Source of the DNA: Halobacillus salinus | GTDB lineage: Bacteria; Bacillota; Bacilli; Bacillales; Halobacillaceae | NCBI RefSeq assembly: GCF_004684905.1 | Contig: NZ_SRJC01000001.1 | Location: forward strand, 124,001-188,000 | DNA length: 64,000 nt | Direction of reading: 5' to 3' | Shown: in pieces, positions 6,860 to 14,820 of the stretch | Layout: each line of letters starts with the position of its first letter | How positions within the stretch are numbered: the first letter of the stretch is position 1 | Position numbers and translations under genes: made by a program | The notes under the pieces: generated by a model | What the model was told of the DNA's origin: nothing | Database searches by the model: none | The model's input: only the letters and a program-made list of their open reading frames with translations

Positions 6860-8344
6860 TTAGTGCTTGTCGTGACCGTGGCCATGGCCATGACCTTTGT
6901 CATGTCCTTTGCCTTTACCATGATCATGTCCTTTACCTTTACGGTCCGAGTTCACCAATTCAAACAACTTCTGTCCTGTTGAGCTATTTTCGATGGATCC
7001 GCTGAACTCCATTCTTTGCGGACCGTACGCATAGATGTTCACGTCCACACCGGTATGACCGCTTGTCGTCCAACCTGTACCGGAGCGGATATCATAGATA
7101 TGCTCGATGGCATTATCCACTTCTGTTGTATTGATTTCCCCATCTACAGGCTGTGCTGCGTCTTTGACAGATTGGATTTCTTCCTCTGTCAATTCAAGAC
7201 CGCTATAAGAATTCAGTACGTCTTCTACAGCTTCCCCGTCTGCGATTTCTGCTGCCATGTAGTCAGGCGTACGTTCAGCTGCATCTACTACTTCTGGGTT
7301 GAAAATATAGTCTCCGTCTCGTCCGATAGACATTCCACCTGTAGAGTGGTCAGCCGTCGTTACGACAATCGTGTTCTTATCTTTTTTCGCAAATTCGATC
7401 GCTTCTTTGAACGCTTCCTCGAAGTCTCGCATTTCACTCATAGCGGCAACGACGTCATTGTCGTGACCGGCCCAATCAATCTGACTGCCTTCCACCATAA
7501 GGAAGAATCCGTCCTTGTCATCGCGAAGTTTATCCAGTGCCGTTGTCGTCATTTCGCTAAGCGAAGGCGACTCTTCACTACGGTCGATCGCTTTGTCCAT
7601 TCCTTTTGGTGCGAAAAGACCGAGTAGCTGCTCGTTATCACTAGCTAGCATCTCTTCTTTAGTGGTGGCGTAGTCATAACCGTCCTGCTTGAATGCTTCA
7701 ACTAGATTACGGTCGTCCCGTTCAAAATAGCTCGTACCTCCGCCAAGCATGACGTCGACTTTGTGTTTGCCATCGACCATCTCATCATAGTAGTCATCCG
7801 CAATGTCATTGTAGTTGTTTCGGGATACGTCGTGTGCGCCAAAGGCTGCTGGGGTAGCGTGGTTGATCTGAGAGGTTGACACAAGACCAGTGGCTTTTCC
7901 TTGTGCTTTTGCTTCTTCGAGGACTGTTTTCGTTTCTTCTTGGTCTAAATCGACGCCGATAGCACCGTTATACGTTTTGATACCGGATGCCATGGACGTT
8001 GCCGTTGCAGCTGAATCCGCGATGTTTTCCTTCACGTCACCTTCTCCCCCGTCGAAATAGGGGTCCCAGGAATATGTACGCTGCATTCCGACTTGATACG
8101 GATCGAATGCCGTAGACTCCATCTCTTTCGTAGACGGGTCATCGTTCATGTAGCGGAGCATAGTGGTGTAGGCTGGTCCCATGCCATCCCCGACCATGAA
8201 GATCACATTTTTCACTTCTGAATGGTGCTTCCCATGACCCTTTGCGTCTGCTGTGGATGCTGTGGTGGTCGCCGCGCCACCAATCACCAGTGAACTGATC
8301 GCAGCAAATGTGACAAGCTTACTCTTCGCCAATTTTTTTAACAT
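6860..8344 (-). CDS. Secreted alkaline phosphatase with His-rich C-terminal tail (494 aa)
   Basis: A signal peptide (residues 1 to about 34) precedes the alkaline phosphatase fold. The motif NVIFMVGDGMG holds the first metal-site aspartate. ADSAATATSMASG carries the nucleophilic serine. INHATPAAFGAHD, GSQIDWAGHDND and TTADHSTGG supply further metal ligands, and SGHTGVDV lies near the end. It should release phosphate from esters outside the cell. The last 28 residues are mostly Gly, His, Lys and Asp (KGKGHDHGKGKGHDKGHGH), and a short KGHGKHH follows the signal peptide; both could bind metal. An AGGAGG site precedes the ATG. I see no PhoP-type TTAACA repeats upstream. Confidence 0.93.
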   Translation of the reverse strand: MLKKLAKSKLVTFAAISSLVIGGAATTTASTADAKGHGKHHSEVKNVIFMVGDGMGPAYTTMLRYMNDDPSTKEMESTAFDPYQVGMQRTYSWDPYFDGGEGDVKENIADSAATATSMASGIKTYNGAIGVDLDQEETKTVLEEAKAQGKATGLVSTSQINHATPAAFGAHDVSRNNYNDIADDYYDEMVDGKHKVDVMLGGGTSYFERDDRNLVEAFKQDGYDYATTKEEMLASDNEQLLGLFAPKGMDKAIDRSEESPSLSEMTTTALDKLRDDKDGFFLMVEGSQIDWAGHDNDVVAAMSEMRDFEEAFKEAIEFAKKDKNTIVVTTADHSTGGMSIGRDGDYIFNPEVVDAAERTPDYMAAEIADGEAVEDVLNSYSGLELTEEEIQSVKDAAQPVDGEINTTEVDNAIEHIYDIRSGTGWTTSGHTGVDVNIYAYGPQRMEFSGSIENSSTGQKLFELVNSDRKGKGHDHGKGKGHDKGHGHGHGHDKH

Positions 8345-8616
8345 TATAAACCTCCTAAATATGATTTGTATCGAGCTTATCTACCATTCTAGTCCTACCG
8401 TGGTAGCGTATACAACATGCCATTCTATTTATTTCCAACAGTTGATAAAGTTGGATTTGTGAGAGAAGTTGCATAAGACCTTCCTATGTACCTGAAATAC
8501 TCTACTACTTTCGATTTATTTTTAGAGAAGATACGGAGTTCTAGGGTTAGGCGCTCCGTTATCGTTATAAAGTGCTTTGTGGTAAAATTGAATAAATTGG
8601 AAAAAGGGGTGTGGGG

Positions 8617-8901
8617 ATGTTTTATTTGATCTTGTTTTACGGATTTCTCCTGAACGCCGTCGTATTGCTTGCCGGAATCGCGCTCTACAAGGTAAGGGGG
8701 AAGAAAGTCGACTTCTCGAAGCTGTTGATCGTCAACGTCATCGCATCCGCGTTAGCCTTCGGGTATGGAATCGGAGGCGGAACACTTCAATTCCTCAACG
8801 ATCCTTATCTCGTCCAGACGATTGGACTGATGTCTTTCGGCATGTTGGCATTCTGCATCGTGACCCTACTATTCTATCTGAGACAAATCAGAACATACTA
8901 A
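8617..8901 (+). CDS. Three-helix membrane protein, unknown (94 aa)
   Basis: Three hydrophobic helices (about residues 2-22, 34-50 and 65-87) are separated by a basic loop (KVRGKKVD). No family is recognised. ATG 8617 is chosen over GTG 8611 because the AAAAAGGGG site is seven bases from the ATG but only one from the GTG. Its first half has a degenerate copy at 5436-5592, so the gene has been duplicated locally. Confidence 0.7.
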   Translation: MFYLILFYGFLLNAVVLLAGIALYKVRGKKVDFSKLLIVNVIASALAFGYGIGGGTLQFLNDPYLVQTIGLMSFGMLAFCIVTLLFYLRQIRTY

Positions 8902-8902
8902 C

Positions 8903-8938
8903 ATAGGCGGCCCTTCCATAGAGGGGACCGTCTTTTTT
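8903..8938 (+). terminator. Rho-independent terminator
   Basis: AGGCGGCCC pairs with GGGACCGTCT (one bulge and a G-T pair) and is followed by TTTTTT, just after the membrane protein gene. Confidence 0.75.
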
Positions 8939-8989
8939 ATGATAGTATCAATGTATAACTGACAGAAAATTCTAGCAGGAGTGTGGACA

Positions 8990-9826
8990 ATGATACGCGA
9001 ACTGGACCAGTCGGAATTCTATAAATGCGAGAAGCTGATGAACAAAGCGGGGCACATCGAAGTACAGGCGGTCATAGCCGGAAACAACCCGGGGCGTATT
9101 TTTGTCGATGATATCGATGATCCGAAGACGGGGCTGATCTGGCTCGGGAACCATGACGGATTCTTCTTTATCGGTGATGAGGAAAATGAAACCTTCACGG
9201 ACGGTATCGATGCATTCATTGATGATGTCATCCATCCCGAAGCGGAGAGGCTCGGTGTGAGGAGCTTCATAGCCATCGGCAACCATCTGGAATGGGAGCC
9301 AGTCATCGAGAACGTTTTCGCACATCGGCCGATGCAGATATCGGATCAGAAGGTGTACAAGTTGAAGCAGGGACACAATCCAAGTGGTGAGCAACCTTCT
9401 ATGGAACATGGTTATGAAATACATAAGATAACGGAAAGTCTGATGGAAGAGGAGTCTATTCAGAACACGGACTTTCTACGCTCTAAATTACAGGAATTCT
9501 GGACATCCCCTGAGCATTCTTTCAAAAAAGGGATCGGGTACTGTGTCATCAAAGGGAACAAAATCGTGAGTTCCTGCTTTTCCGGGTTCGTAGCGGAGAA
9601 CGTCCACGGCCTTGATATCGAAACATTGGAGGAGCACCAAGGGAAAGGGCTCGGACAGCAGGCAGCTAACGCTGTGGTGAAGGAATGTGTGAGCAAAGGG
9701 AATATTCCTTACTGGGATTGTGAGGAGGCGAATGGACCTTCGAATGCGGTTGCCAAGAAGGTAGGCCTTGAGCATCATCTGGATTACCTTGTGTATATTT
9801 TTCCGTTCGATCGGAATGAGGAGTAG
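8990..9826 (+). CDS. GNAT acetyltransferase, GNAT_acetyltran (PF12746-like) family (278 aa)
   Basis: The C-terminal half carries the acetyl-CoA loop LEEHQGKGLGQQAANA (Q/RxxGxG/A pattern) and the family hallmark WDCEEANGPSNAVAKKVG. The N-terminal half is a divergent domain of the same family. The substrate is unknown. ATG 8990 fits AGGAG at 8977-8981; the GTG at 8981 overlaps that site and is rejected. A second member of this family lies at 19279 in the same window. Confidence 0.85.
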   Translation: MIRELDQSEFYKCEKLMNKAGHIEVQAVIAGNNPGRIFVDDIDDPKTGLIWLGNHDGFFFIGDEENETFTDGIDAFIDDVIHPEAERLGVRSFIAIGNHLEWEPVIENVFAHRPMQISDQKVYKLKQGHNPSGEQPSMEHGYEIHKITESLMEEESIQNTDFLRSKLQEFWTSPEHSFKKGIGYCVIKGNKIVSSCFSGFVAENVHGLDIETLEEHQGKGLGQQAANAVVKECVSKGNIPYWDCEEANGPSNAVAKKVGLEHHLDYLVYIFPFDRNEE

Positions 9827-9831
9827 GTGTG

Positions 9832-9981
9832 ATGAAAGATTTGCTTGGTGCGATATCAGGTGTTTTGACGGTTTGGATAGCGTACGGAATCATTTTCGAT
9901 GACTTTGACGATCGGTTCCTCATCGCTATGGTTATGGGTATCATCGTGGGTTATAGTGCGGGGAAGAAACAGAAAGCTTAG
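9832..9981 (+). CDS. Small membrane protein (49 aa)
   Basis: ATG lies eight bases after GAGGAG, which overlaps the end of the GNAT gene, so the two are probably cotranscribed. Two short hydrophobic helices flank an acidic FDDFDDR loop, and the tail is basic (KKQK). No family is recognised. Confidence 0.6.
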   Translation: MKDLLGAISGVLTVWIAYGIIFDDFDDRFLIAMVMGIIVGYSAGKKQKA

Positions 9982-10019
9982 CGTCTTCCCACCTGAATGA
10001 GGATTAAGATAGAAAGTAG

Positions 10020-10048
10020 AGAGCACTAATTGAATTCATTAGTGCTCT
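10020..10048. terminator. Bidirectional terminator
   Basis: A perfect 11-base stem, AGAGCACTAAT/ATTAGTGCTCT, lies between convergent genes. Confidence 0.7.
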
Positions 10049-10062
10049 TTCCTATACAGGAA

Positions 10063-10944
10063 TCAAGATGCTTTCTTAAGCTTTGTTGTATTGCGGACAG
10101 TTTGGGCAATAGCTGCTACCCATCCAATGATTAGGATGACATAAATCATCGAAATAGCAGTTTGACTTATGGATAAAGTATTTAGAATCGTATTAGTGTT
10201 TGTAAGAATAATGAATCCTCCCACAAGAACTCCCAGAATATAGGTGGGCATCACCCGTACAAGCCATGCAGCAATAGGAGCAGCAATTACTCCGCCAATC
10301 ACAAAGGCACCCACCCATAACCAATTGAATTGCTCCCATCCCAAAAAAAGTACGAATCCTAATGTAGCGGAAATGGTAACAGCGAACTCGCTTGTATCTA
10401 CCGTTCCGATGACTTTCCGTGGTGTGGCTCCTTTTTGGGATAATAGGACTGGAGTGTTTACAGGTCCCCAACCACCGCCACCTACAGCATCCAAAAAACC
10501 GGCAACAGCTCCCAGAGGGTAGAGAAAACGCTTCTTCAAATGTATATTTCCTGAGGGCGGCCTTTCCTCTGCTTTTTGCAGTAGAAAACGGAATAGAATA
10601 TATATTCCTAATAAAAGAAGAAAGCCCGAGATGAATGGTTTCATTAAGTAACCAGGCAAGCTACTTAAAAAAGCTGCTCCGAAAAAAGCACTTATGGATC
10701 CAGGAATAACCAGTGTCAACATCAGTTTTTTATCAACATTTCCGAATTTGTAATGAGAAACGCCTGACGCAGCAGTTGTAGCGATCTCAGCCATATGAAT
10801 GGATGCAGAGGCGATTGCTGGTGCCACTCCATAGGCGAGTAACAACGAAGACGAAGTTAAACCGAATGCCATTCCAAGAGCACCATCAATCAATTGTGCG
10901 AAAAACCCTATCAAGGCAAATATAATAAGTTTTCTCAATATCAT
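10063..10944 (-). CDS. TauE/SafE-family exporter under SAM riboswitch control (293 aa)
   Basis: About eight membrane helices are arranged in two homologous halves. The N-terminal pattern FFAQLIDGALGMAFG and the second-half GFLDAVGGGGWGPV are characteristic TauE/SafE motifs. Members move sulfite, sulfonates or other sulfur compounds across the membrane. A SAM-I riboswitch with terminator (11041-11196) lies upstream, so expression should rise when S-adenosylmethionine is low, which ties this copy to sulfur or methionine metabolism. The ATG at 10942-10944 with GAGGG is preferred over the longer frame, whose extra 22 residues resemble leader sequence. Confidence 0.9.
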   Translation of the reverse strand: MILRKLIIFALIGFFAQLIDGALGMAFGLTSSSLLLAYGVAPAIASASIHMAEIATTAASGVSHYKFGNVDKKLMLTLVIPGSISAFFGAAFLSSLPGYLMKPFISGFLLLLGIYILFRFLLQKAEERPPSGNIHLKKRFLYPLGAVAGFLDAVGGGGWGPVNTPVLLSQKGATPRKVIGTVDTSEFAVTISATLGFVLFLGWEQFNWLWVGAFVIGGVIAAPIAAWLVRVMPTYILGVLVGGFIILTNTNTILNTLSISQTAISMIYVILIIGWVAAIAQTVRNTTKLKKAS

Positions 10945-11040
10945 GCACCCTCTTAACTTGATTATTCCTATTATCTTAGTTGGATTTAAGTATAAAAAAA
11001 TATATGGCAATGGCCATAAGGATAGGCCAGTATTTGATAT

Positions 11041-11071
11041 AAAAAACCTCTTCTTATTATGTAAGAAGAGG
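11041..11071 (-). terminator. Riboswitch expression-platform terminator
   Basis: On the minus strand CCTCTTCTTA pairs with TAAGAAGAGG, followed by TTTTTT. It sits between the SAM aptamer and the exporter start, as expected for transcription attenuation. Confidence 0.88.
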
Positions 11072-11091
11072 TGTAAACATCCATTTGCCTC

Positions 11092-11196
11092 TCCTTATCT
11101 TTCAGACTTATCGTCTGCTGGAATGAGCACCTCCACCAAACAGTGTGGTTGCTGCGGGATCATAAGACCAGATTCCTTCCCCGACTCTCTATAAGG
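11092..11196 (-). promoter_or_regulatory. SAM-I (S-box) riboswitch aptamer
   Basis: Read on the minus strand it has the conserved S-box order: the P1 5' strand CTTATAGAGAG, a G-rich stretch, GCAGCAACC, then GGTGCTCATTCCAGCAGA, and finally TCTGAAAGATAAG closing P1. These are the hallmark SAM-I blocks. By established knowledge, SAM binding stabilises P1 and favours the terminator. It precedes the TauE/SafE exporter by about 150 bases, including the terminator. Confidence 0.92.
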
Positions 11197-11368
11197 ATTA
11201 AATTGGTAATTAAATTAATGATACTCTATAATTTATAGAAATATTCTGATGAAGTCAATCATTATTTGAAGCACATAAAAAAAGCAAAACAAGCACAATA
11301 CCGACTAAGGGGTTGTGCTCTGAAATATCCTGTATGTCAGTTGAGAAAAAAGAGAAGTGTCACTGAAT

Positions 11369-11599
11369 CTAATCCGATTTTTGAACAAGGATTAGAATTT
11401 GAATAGGATTTCTTGGATGGACTGTCTTTTTATAATAATTCAGATGAAATCCACGTTTTTTAGCAGTTGCCTCTAACAATGAAGTTTCGTGGAACATCGA
11501 TTCGGACAACTTCCTTAAATAGATGTTCGTCAGCAAGAAATAGTAAAGGTTGACGATCTTTTCGTTATTAAGTGATTCATGCGGAGTAACAGGGCACAT
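11369..11599 (-). CDS. Small protein of a three-member local family, copy 1 (76 aa)
   Basis: ATG lies seven bases after AGGAGG. The core NNEKIVNLYYFLLTNIY, LSESMFHETSLLEATAKKRG is shared with the proteins at 13591 and 30421. Common features are a helix of L-[YH]-x-F pattern, then LSxxM, [HN]E, LLE, A and a basic residue plus Gly. No membrane segment or signal peptide is seen. The plan of two short helices vaguely resembles the kinase inhibitor Sda, but identity is too low to claim it. Confidence 0.65.
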   Translation of the reverse strand: MCPVTPHESLNNEKIVNLYYFLLTNIYLRKLSESMFHETSLLEATAKKRGFHLNYYKKTVHPRNPIQILILVQKSD

Positions 11600-11775
11600 A
11601 GATTAGCCTCCTGGCTATAGGTCACCACAGAGGAAATACTTTTCAAGATGCCACTAAACTATGCTCTCAACTTAATCCAACCATAACATAGGGGCGATCT
11701 CATTGATAGATGGATAGAATGCCAGGCATCTGATTGAATCAGCATTATTCTTTGCATGATTACTTAACATTTGTT

Positions 11776-13254
11776 TCAGTCATTCCGATTATTGATCTCA
11801 TAAGCAGCTCGTATCGCAGATTCAAGGGCTCCTTCCACCCAGCCATGAAAAGGTGACGTGTGTTCGCCGGCGAAATGGATTCTGCCTTCAGGTAAATAAA
11901 TGTCGTCTGCAAAATCCGAAGCCTGGTTAGGTGCAAATAGGGTAAAGCAACCTGCGGAGAACTGATTCTGACTCCAGCTATAGGAAGCCCCTTTTGAAAA
12001 TTCACGATATACCTGATCTCCATAGATTCTAGAGAGCCCTTGCAAGGCTTCACGGATGCGTTCATCTGATGGTAAACTATTCCATAGGTCGGCGTTTTGT
12101 GCCCAGCTATAACTTCCGAGCATCACTCCAGGACCAGGTTCACCGATTTTGTGACTAGGGCTATACGTGTAACGCAGTGGAAAGTCTGTAATGATATTCC
12201 CTGCATTGCCGAGTTCCCAAAACTTTGTCTTGAATTCAAGTCCGATTTTCACGGAAGATACATAGTTCAGTTCCCTGATCGCTTTCCATTTTTGAAAGGA
12301 AATAGAATCATACGGATATATATCAATGAATTGAAATACGCTGTATGGAACAGTGGCAATCGTATAATCTCCCTGAAAACTGCGATATTCGTTCGTATTG
12401 CGATCTCGAACGGTTACCGTAACTCCGTCATCATCTTGAATGATTTGGTGGACTTTTTGGTAATAGTAGATGTTTTGCTCGAGCTCAGGTAAGAAAGCAT
12501 AGGGAAGCCGGTCATTTCCACCTGTAATTTCATAGAATTTCAAATCCTCATTAAAAATCGTTCGCACAATATCTAACAATATGTCTACAAAGGATAACTC
12601 GGGGAACCCTTCGATTCCGAGAATGACTTTAACCATACGAATCGCTTCAGGTGATAAAGAGTTACCTAGTGGGTTGAACCGTAAATAATCATCAAACGAA
12701 TAGCTGTCGAATTTCTTTCTTAATTGATCCTGCTCTTCTGGGCTGGAATTTTCGTAAAGATCAAGGAATGGTTTGACCGCAGAGGACAATAATTCTACAG
12801 CAGACTTGCCTCGTTCTTGAGGTGGTAAGGGATAGTTGAATATATTAGGATCGGCTTCATAGAGAGTATCGGTCGCCAAGATTCCGTTTATGAGATAGAA
12901 ATCATTTTCATTAACGAAGACATTGGTAGGTAAATCGAATTTACGGATGTACTCGAACACCAAACTATGGGTATCAGGGAAACGCATAGCTCCTGCATCC
13001 AAATACAGCCCTTCAGAAAAAGGCTCACGCATTGTGTAGACCCTTCCACCAATCCGGTCGTTCCCCTCGAGTATGATGACGTCATGACCTGCTTTTTTCA
13101 ATAAGGAGGCAGAAACCAAACCAGCCATACCAGCGCCAATGACAATTACTTTATGTGGAGTCGTGGTTGGACTTAATCCATTACGAATGATGGACTTCAT
13201 ATCTTTAGGATATTCTAGGTCTCCATAACTATAAACATCTGCTCTGTTTTTCAA
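11776..13254 (-). CDS. Flavin-dependent amine oxidase / L-amino-acid oxidase family (492 aa)
   Basis: The FAD-binding motif IVIGAGMAGLVSASLLKKAG (residues about 37-56) is followed by the ribose-binding glutamate in ILEGNDRIGGRV. Near the C-terminus EGRIHFAGEHTSPFHGWVEG matches the conserved FAD-contact region of monoamine and L-amino-acid oxidases. It should oxidise an amine or amino acid, yielding peroxide and ammonia; the substrate is not evident. No signal peptide is seen. The start is TTG 13252-13254, eight bases after GGGAGGGG. The enzyme lies between two members of the small paralogous family. Confidence 0.88.
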   Translation of the reverse strand: MKNRADVYSYGDLEYPKDMKSIIRNGLSPTTTPHKVIVIGAGMAGLVSASLLKKAGHDVIILEGNDRIGGRVYTMREPFSEGLYLDAGAMRFPDTHSLVFEYIRKFDLPTNVFVNENDFYLINGILATDTLYEADPNIFNYPLPPQERGKSAVELLSSAVKPFLDLYENSSPEEQDQLRKKFDSYSFDDYLRFNPLGNSLSPEAIRMVKVILGIEGFPELSFVDILLDIVRTIFNEDLKFYEITGGNDRLPYAFLPELEQNIYYYQKVHQIIQDDDGVTVTVRDRNTNEYRSFQGDYTIATVPYSVFQFIDIYPYDSISFQKWKAIRELNYVSSVKIGLEFKTKFWELGNAGNIITDFPLRYTYSPSHKIGEPGPGVMLGSYSWAQNADLWNSLPSDERIREALQGLSRIYGDQVYREFSKGASYSWSQNQFSAGCFTLFAPNQASDFADDIYLPEGRIHFAGEHTSPFHGWVEGALESAIRAAYEINNRND

Positions 13255-13590
13255 AAAATTCCCCTCCCTAAGTGTAATAAATATGCATCAGAATAGGGAG
13301 TATTCAATGAGAAAAACAATGAATAGGAAATTCAACTTTCACAAGACCTTTTGAAAAGGCGAAAGACAAAGATGAAAAAGTGTGTCGGCAGAGCGAGTGG
13401 CGGAGTAGTTCATTGAAGTGGAGAGGACTGGACGAAGTCTATTGAGTCTTACCTTGCATAATAGCGATAGTTTCAGAATGAAGAACTGGTGGTCGTCTGC
13501 TTTAGTAGAGGGTTATAGGAGGCTTTGGATTTAGCATATATCAAATAGAAAATATTTTAATATCTCACTATTTAGAGCTGGCAGGGCACA
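13255..13590. other. Intergenic gap, no gene seen
   Basis: The 336 bases upstream of the amine oxidase contain short frames without ribosome sites. I could not identify a promoter, repeat or RNA structure with confidence. Confidence 0.5.
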
Positions 13591-13836
13591 TTACGCATAA
13601 CTAGATAAGTACCAATACTGGCGTGAAGAGGGCTGCTGTTGATGATAAAACACTAAGGATAATGATTTATATTTCTTAGAATGATAGATTTTGAACCCTT
13701 TATCCAATGCTGCTTTTTCTAAAAGGGACGTTTCGTGATTCATCTTTGTTGATAACTCTTCTGTATGAATTTTTTCATGGAAAAAGGAGTACAGTTGAAA
13801 AATTCGCTTGATATTCAGTTTGCGGTAGGGATTCAT
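13591..13836 (-). CDS. Small protein of the three-member local family, copy 2 (81 aa)
   Basis: ATG lies six bases after GGAGGT. KLNIKRIFQLYSFFHEKIH and LSTKMNHETSLLEKAALDKG align with the copies at 11369 and 30421. The C-terminal tail (YHQQQPSSRQYWYL) is not shared. It may be cytosolic; the function is unknown. Confidence 0.6.
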   Translation of the reverse strand: MNPYRKLNIKRIFQLYSFFHEKIHTEELSTKMNHETSLLEKAALDKGFKIYHSKKYKSLSLVFYHQQQPSSRQYWYLSSYA

Positions 13837-13995
13837 GATGTACCTCCGATTTTTCTATCTATTTATGTATGATTCTACATATTATTATGATTTTCTCACA
13901 TGAGAGTATATCTTTAAACCATTCTGTTTCAATAGATATAAAATATAAATAGGAATTTCAATAATTTCTTGTCTTATCAATTCTAAATAGAGACA

Positions 13996-14568
13996 ATGAG
14001 CAGGAATGGAAAGACTGAAAGACTAGAAAGGGTTTTAGATATTAATAACAAACGATTCGCAGGGTTTTATCTGGTTCTACTCCTCTATTATCTGAGAATG
14101 AACCTCCTGTTCAGAAGTAAAGAGAATGTACGAAAGGTGGTAAAACGCGTAGAAAAAACACTAGTAGCCTCTGGTGTAATGAACGAGAACTACGAGCCGG
14201 GGACAGTCAGACCTAGAAATAAAACAATGGAACGACTGCTGCATGCCTTTGTGGTAAACCGATCCTATTCAGAAGAAGAATTTTACGAGTACGTAGCCGT
14301 TTCATTGGTGAGAAAGAACTGGACAGCTTTCATGAAGATGTCACTCTTCTTTGCATCTGTCTTCGTGTTGTTGTGGATTGGGATCCGACTATATGTGATG
14401 TATTTCCTTTCTATCTCCGGGGTGGTTGCTTTGGGCATGTTTGCCGGTATGTATCTATCGCCAATCCTTGGCTTGCTTACGGGAATTTTGGCTCCTGGAT
14501 GGAAAAAATATCCCTTGATACTATTGAATTTAGGGCTCTTGATTTTCTTGAATTATAGTCTGGTCTGA
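13996..14568 (+). CDS. Membrane protein, unknown (190 aa)
   Basis: A basic soluble N-terminal half, with a possible helix at residues 22-36, is followed by two or three hydrophobic helices (about 113-131, 135-155 and 170-188). The ribosome site before ATG is weak (ATAGAGACA). No family is recognised. It starts a plus-strand group leading to the aminopeptidase. Confidence 0.6.
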   Translation: MSRNGKTERLERVLDINNKRFAGFYLVLLLYYLRMNLLFRSKENVRKVVKRVEKTLVASGVMNENYEPGTVRPRNKTMERLLHAFVVNRSYSEEEFYEYVAVSLVRKNWTAFMKMSLFFASVFVLLWIGIRLYVMYFLSISGVVALGMFAGMYLSPILGLLTGILAPGWKKYPLILLNLGLLIFLNYSLV

Positions 14569-14625
14569 GGTATTCCAGGCTAGCAGTGTTTTAGAAGACC
14601 TTTTTATGCAGAAAGGAGTATTAAT

Positions 14626-14820
14626 TTGAATAAAGTGGTTTCCGCCATTTACATATCTGTATCCATGCTTATGTTTACAGCAATAGGGATTGCTCAAGCG
14701 TTTCCTGAAGTGAATTTTACATATTCCCACAGTATAGTTCCATGGTTACCATGGCTAACGCTTTGTCTTGGTGTATTTTATATCATTCCTAATCGTAGAA
14801 GGGAGGTAGTGGATGACTAA
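14626..14820 (+). CDS. Small two-helix membrane protein (64 aa)
   Basis: A TTG start follows GAAAGGAG with good spacing. Two hydrophobic helices (about residues 3-22 and 36-53) are followed by a basic tail. Its last eight bases overlap the aminopeptidase start, so the two genes are translationally coupled. Confidence 0.6.
   Translation: MNKVVSAIYISVSMLMFTAIGIAQAFPEVNFTYSHSIVPWLPWLTLCLGVFYIIPNRRREVVDD

Noticed and set aside
7016-7627. A 203-codon plus-strand frame opposite the phosphatase gene
   Set aside because: Antisense shadow with Cys/Arg-rich nonsense composition.
8345-8616. Search for PhoP boxes before the alkaline phosphatase
   Set aside because: No set of TTAACA-like repeats at 11-base spacing was found.
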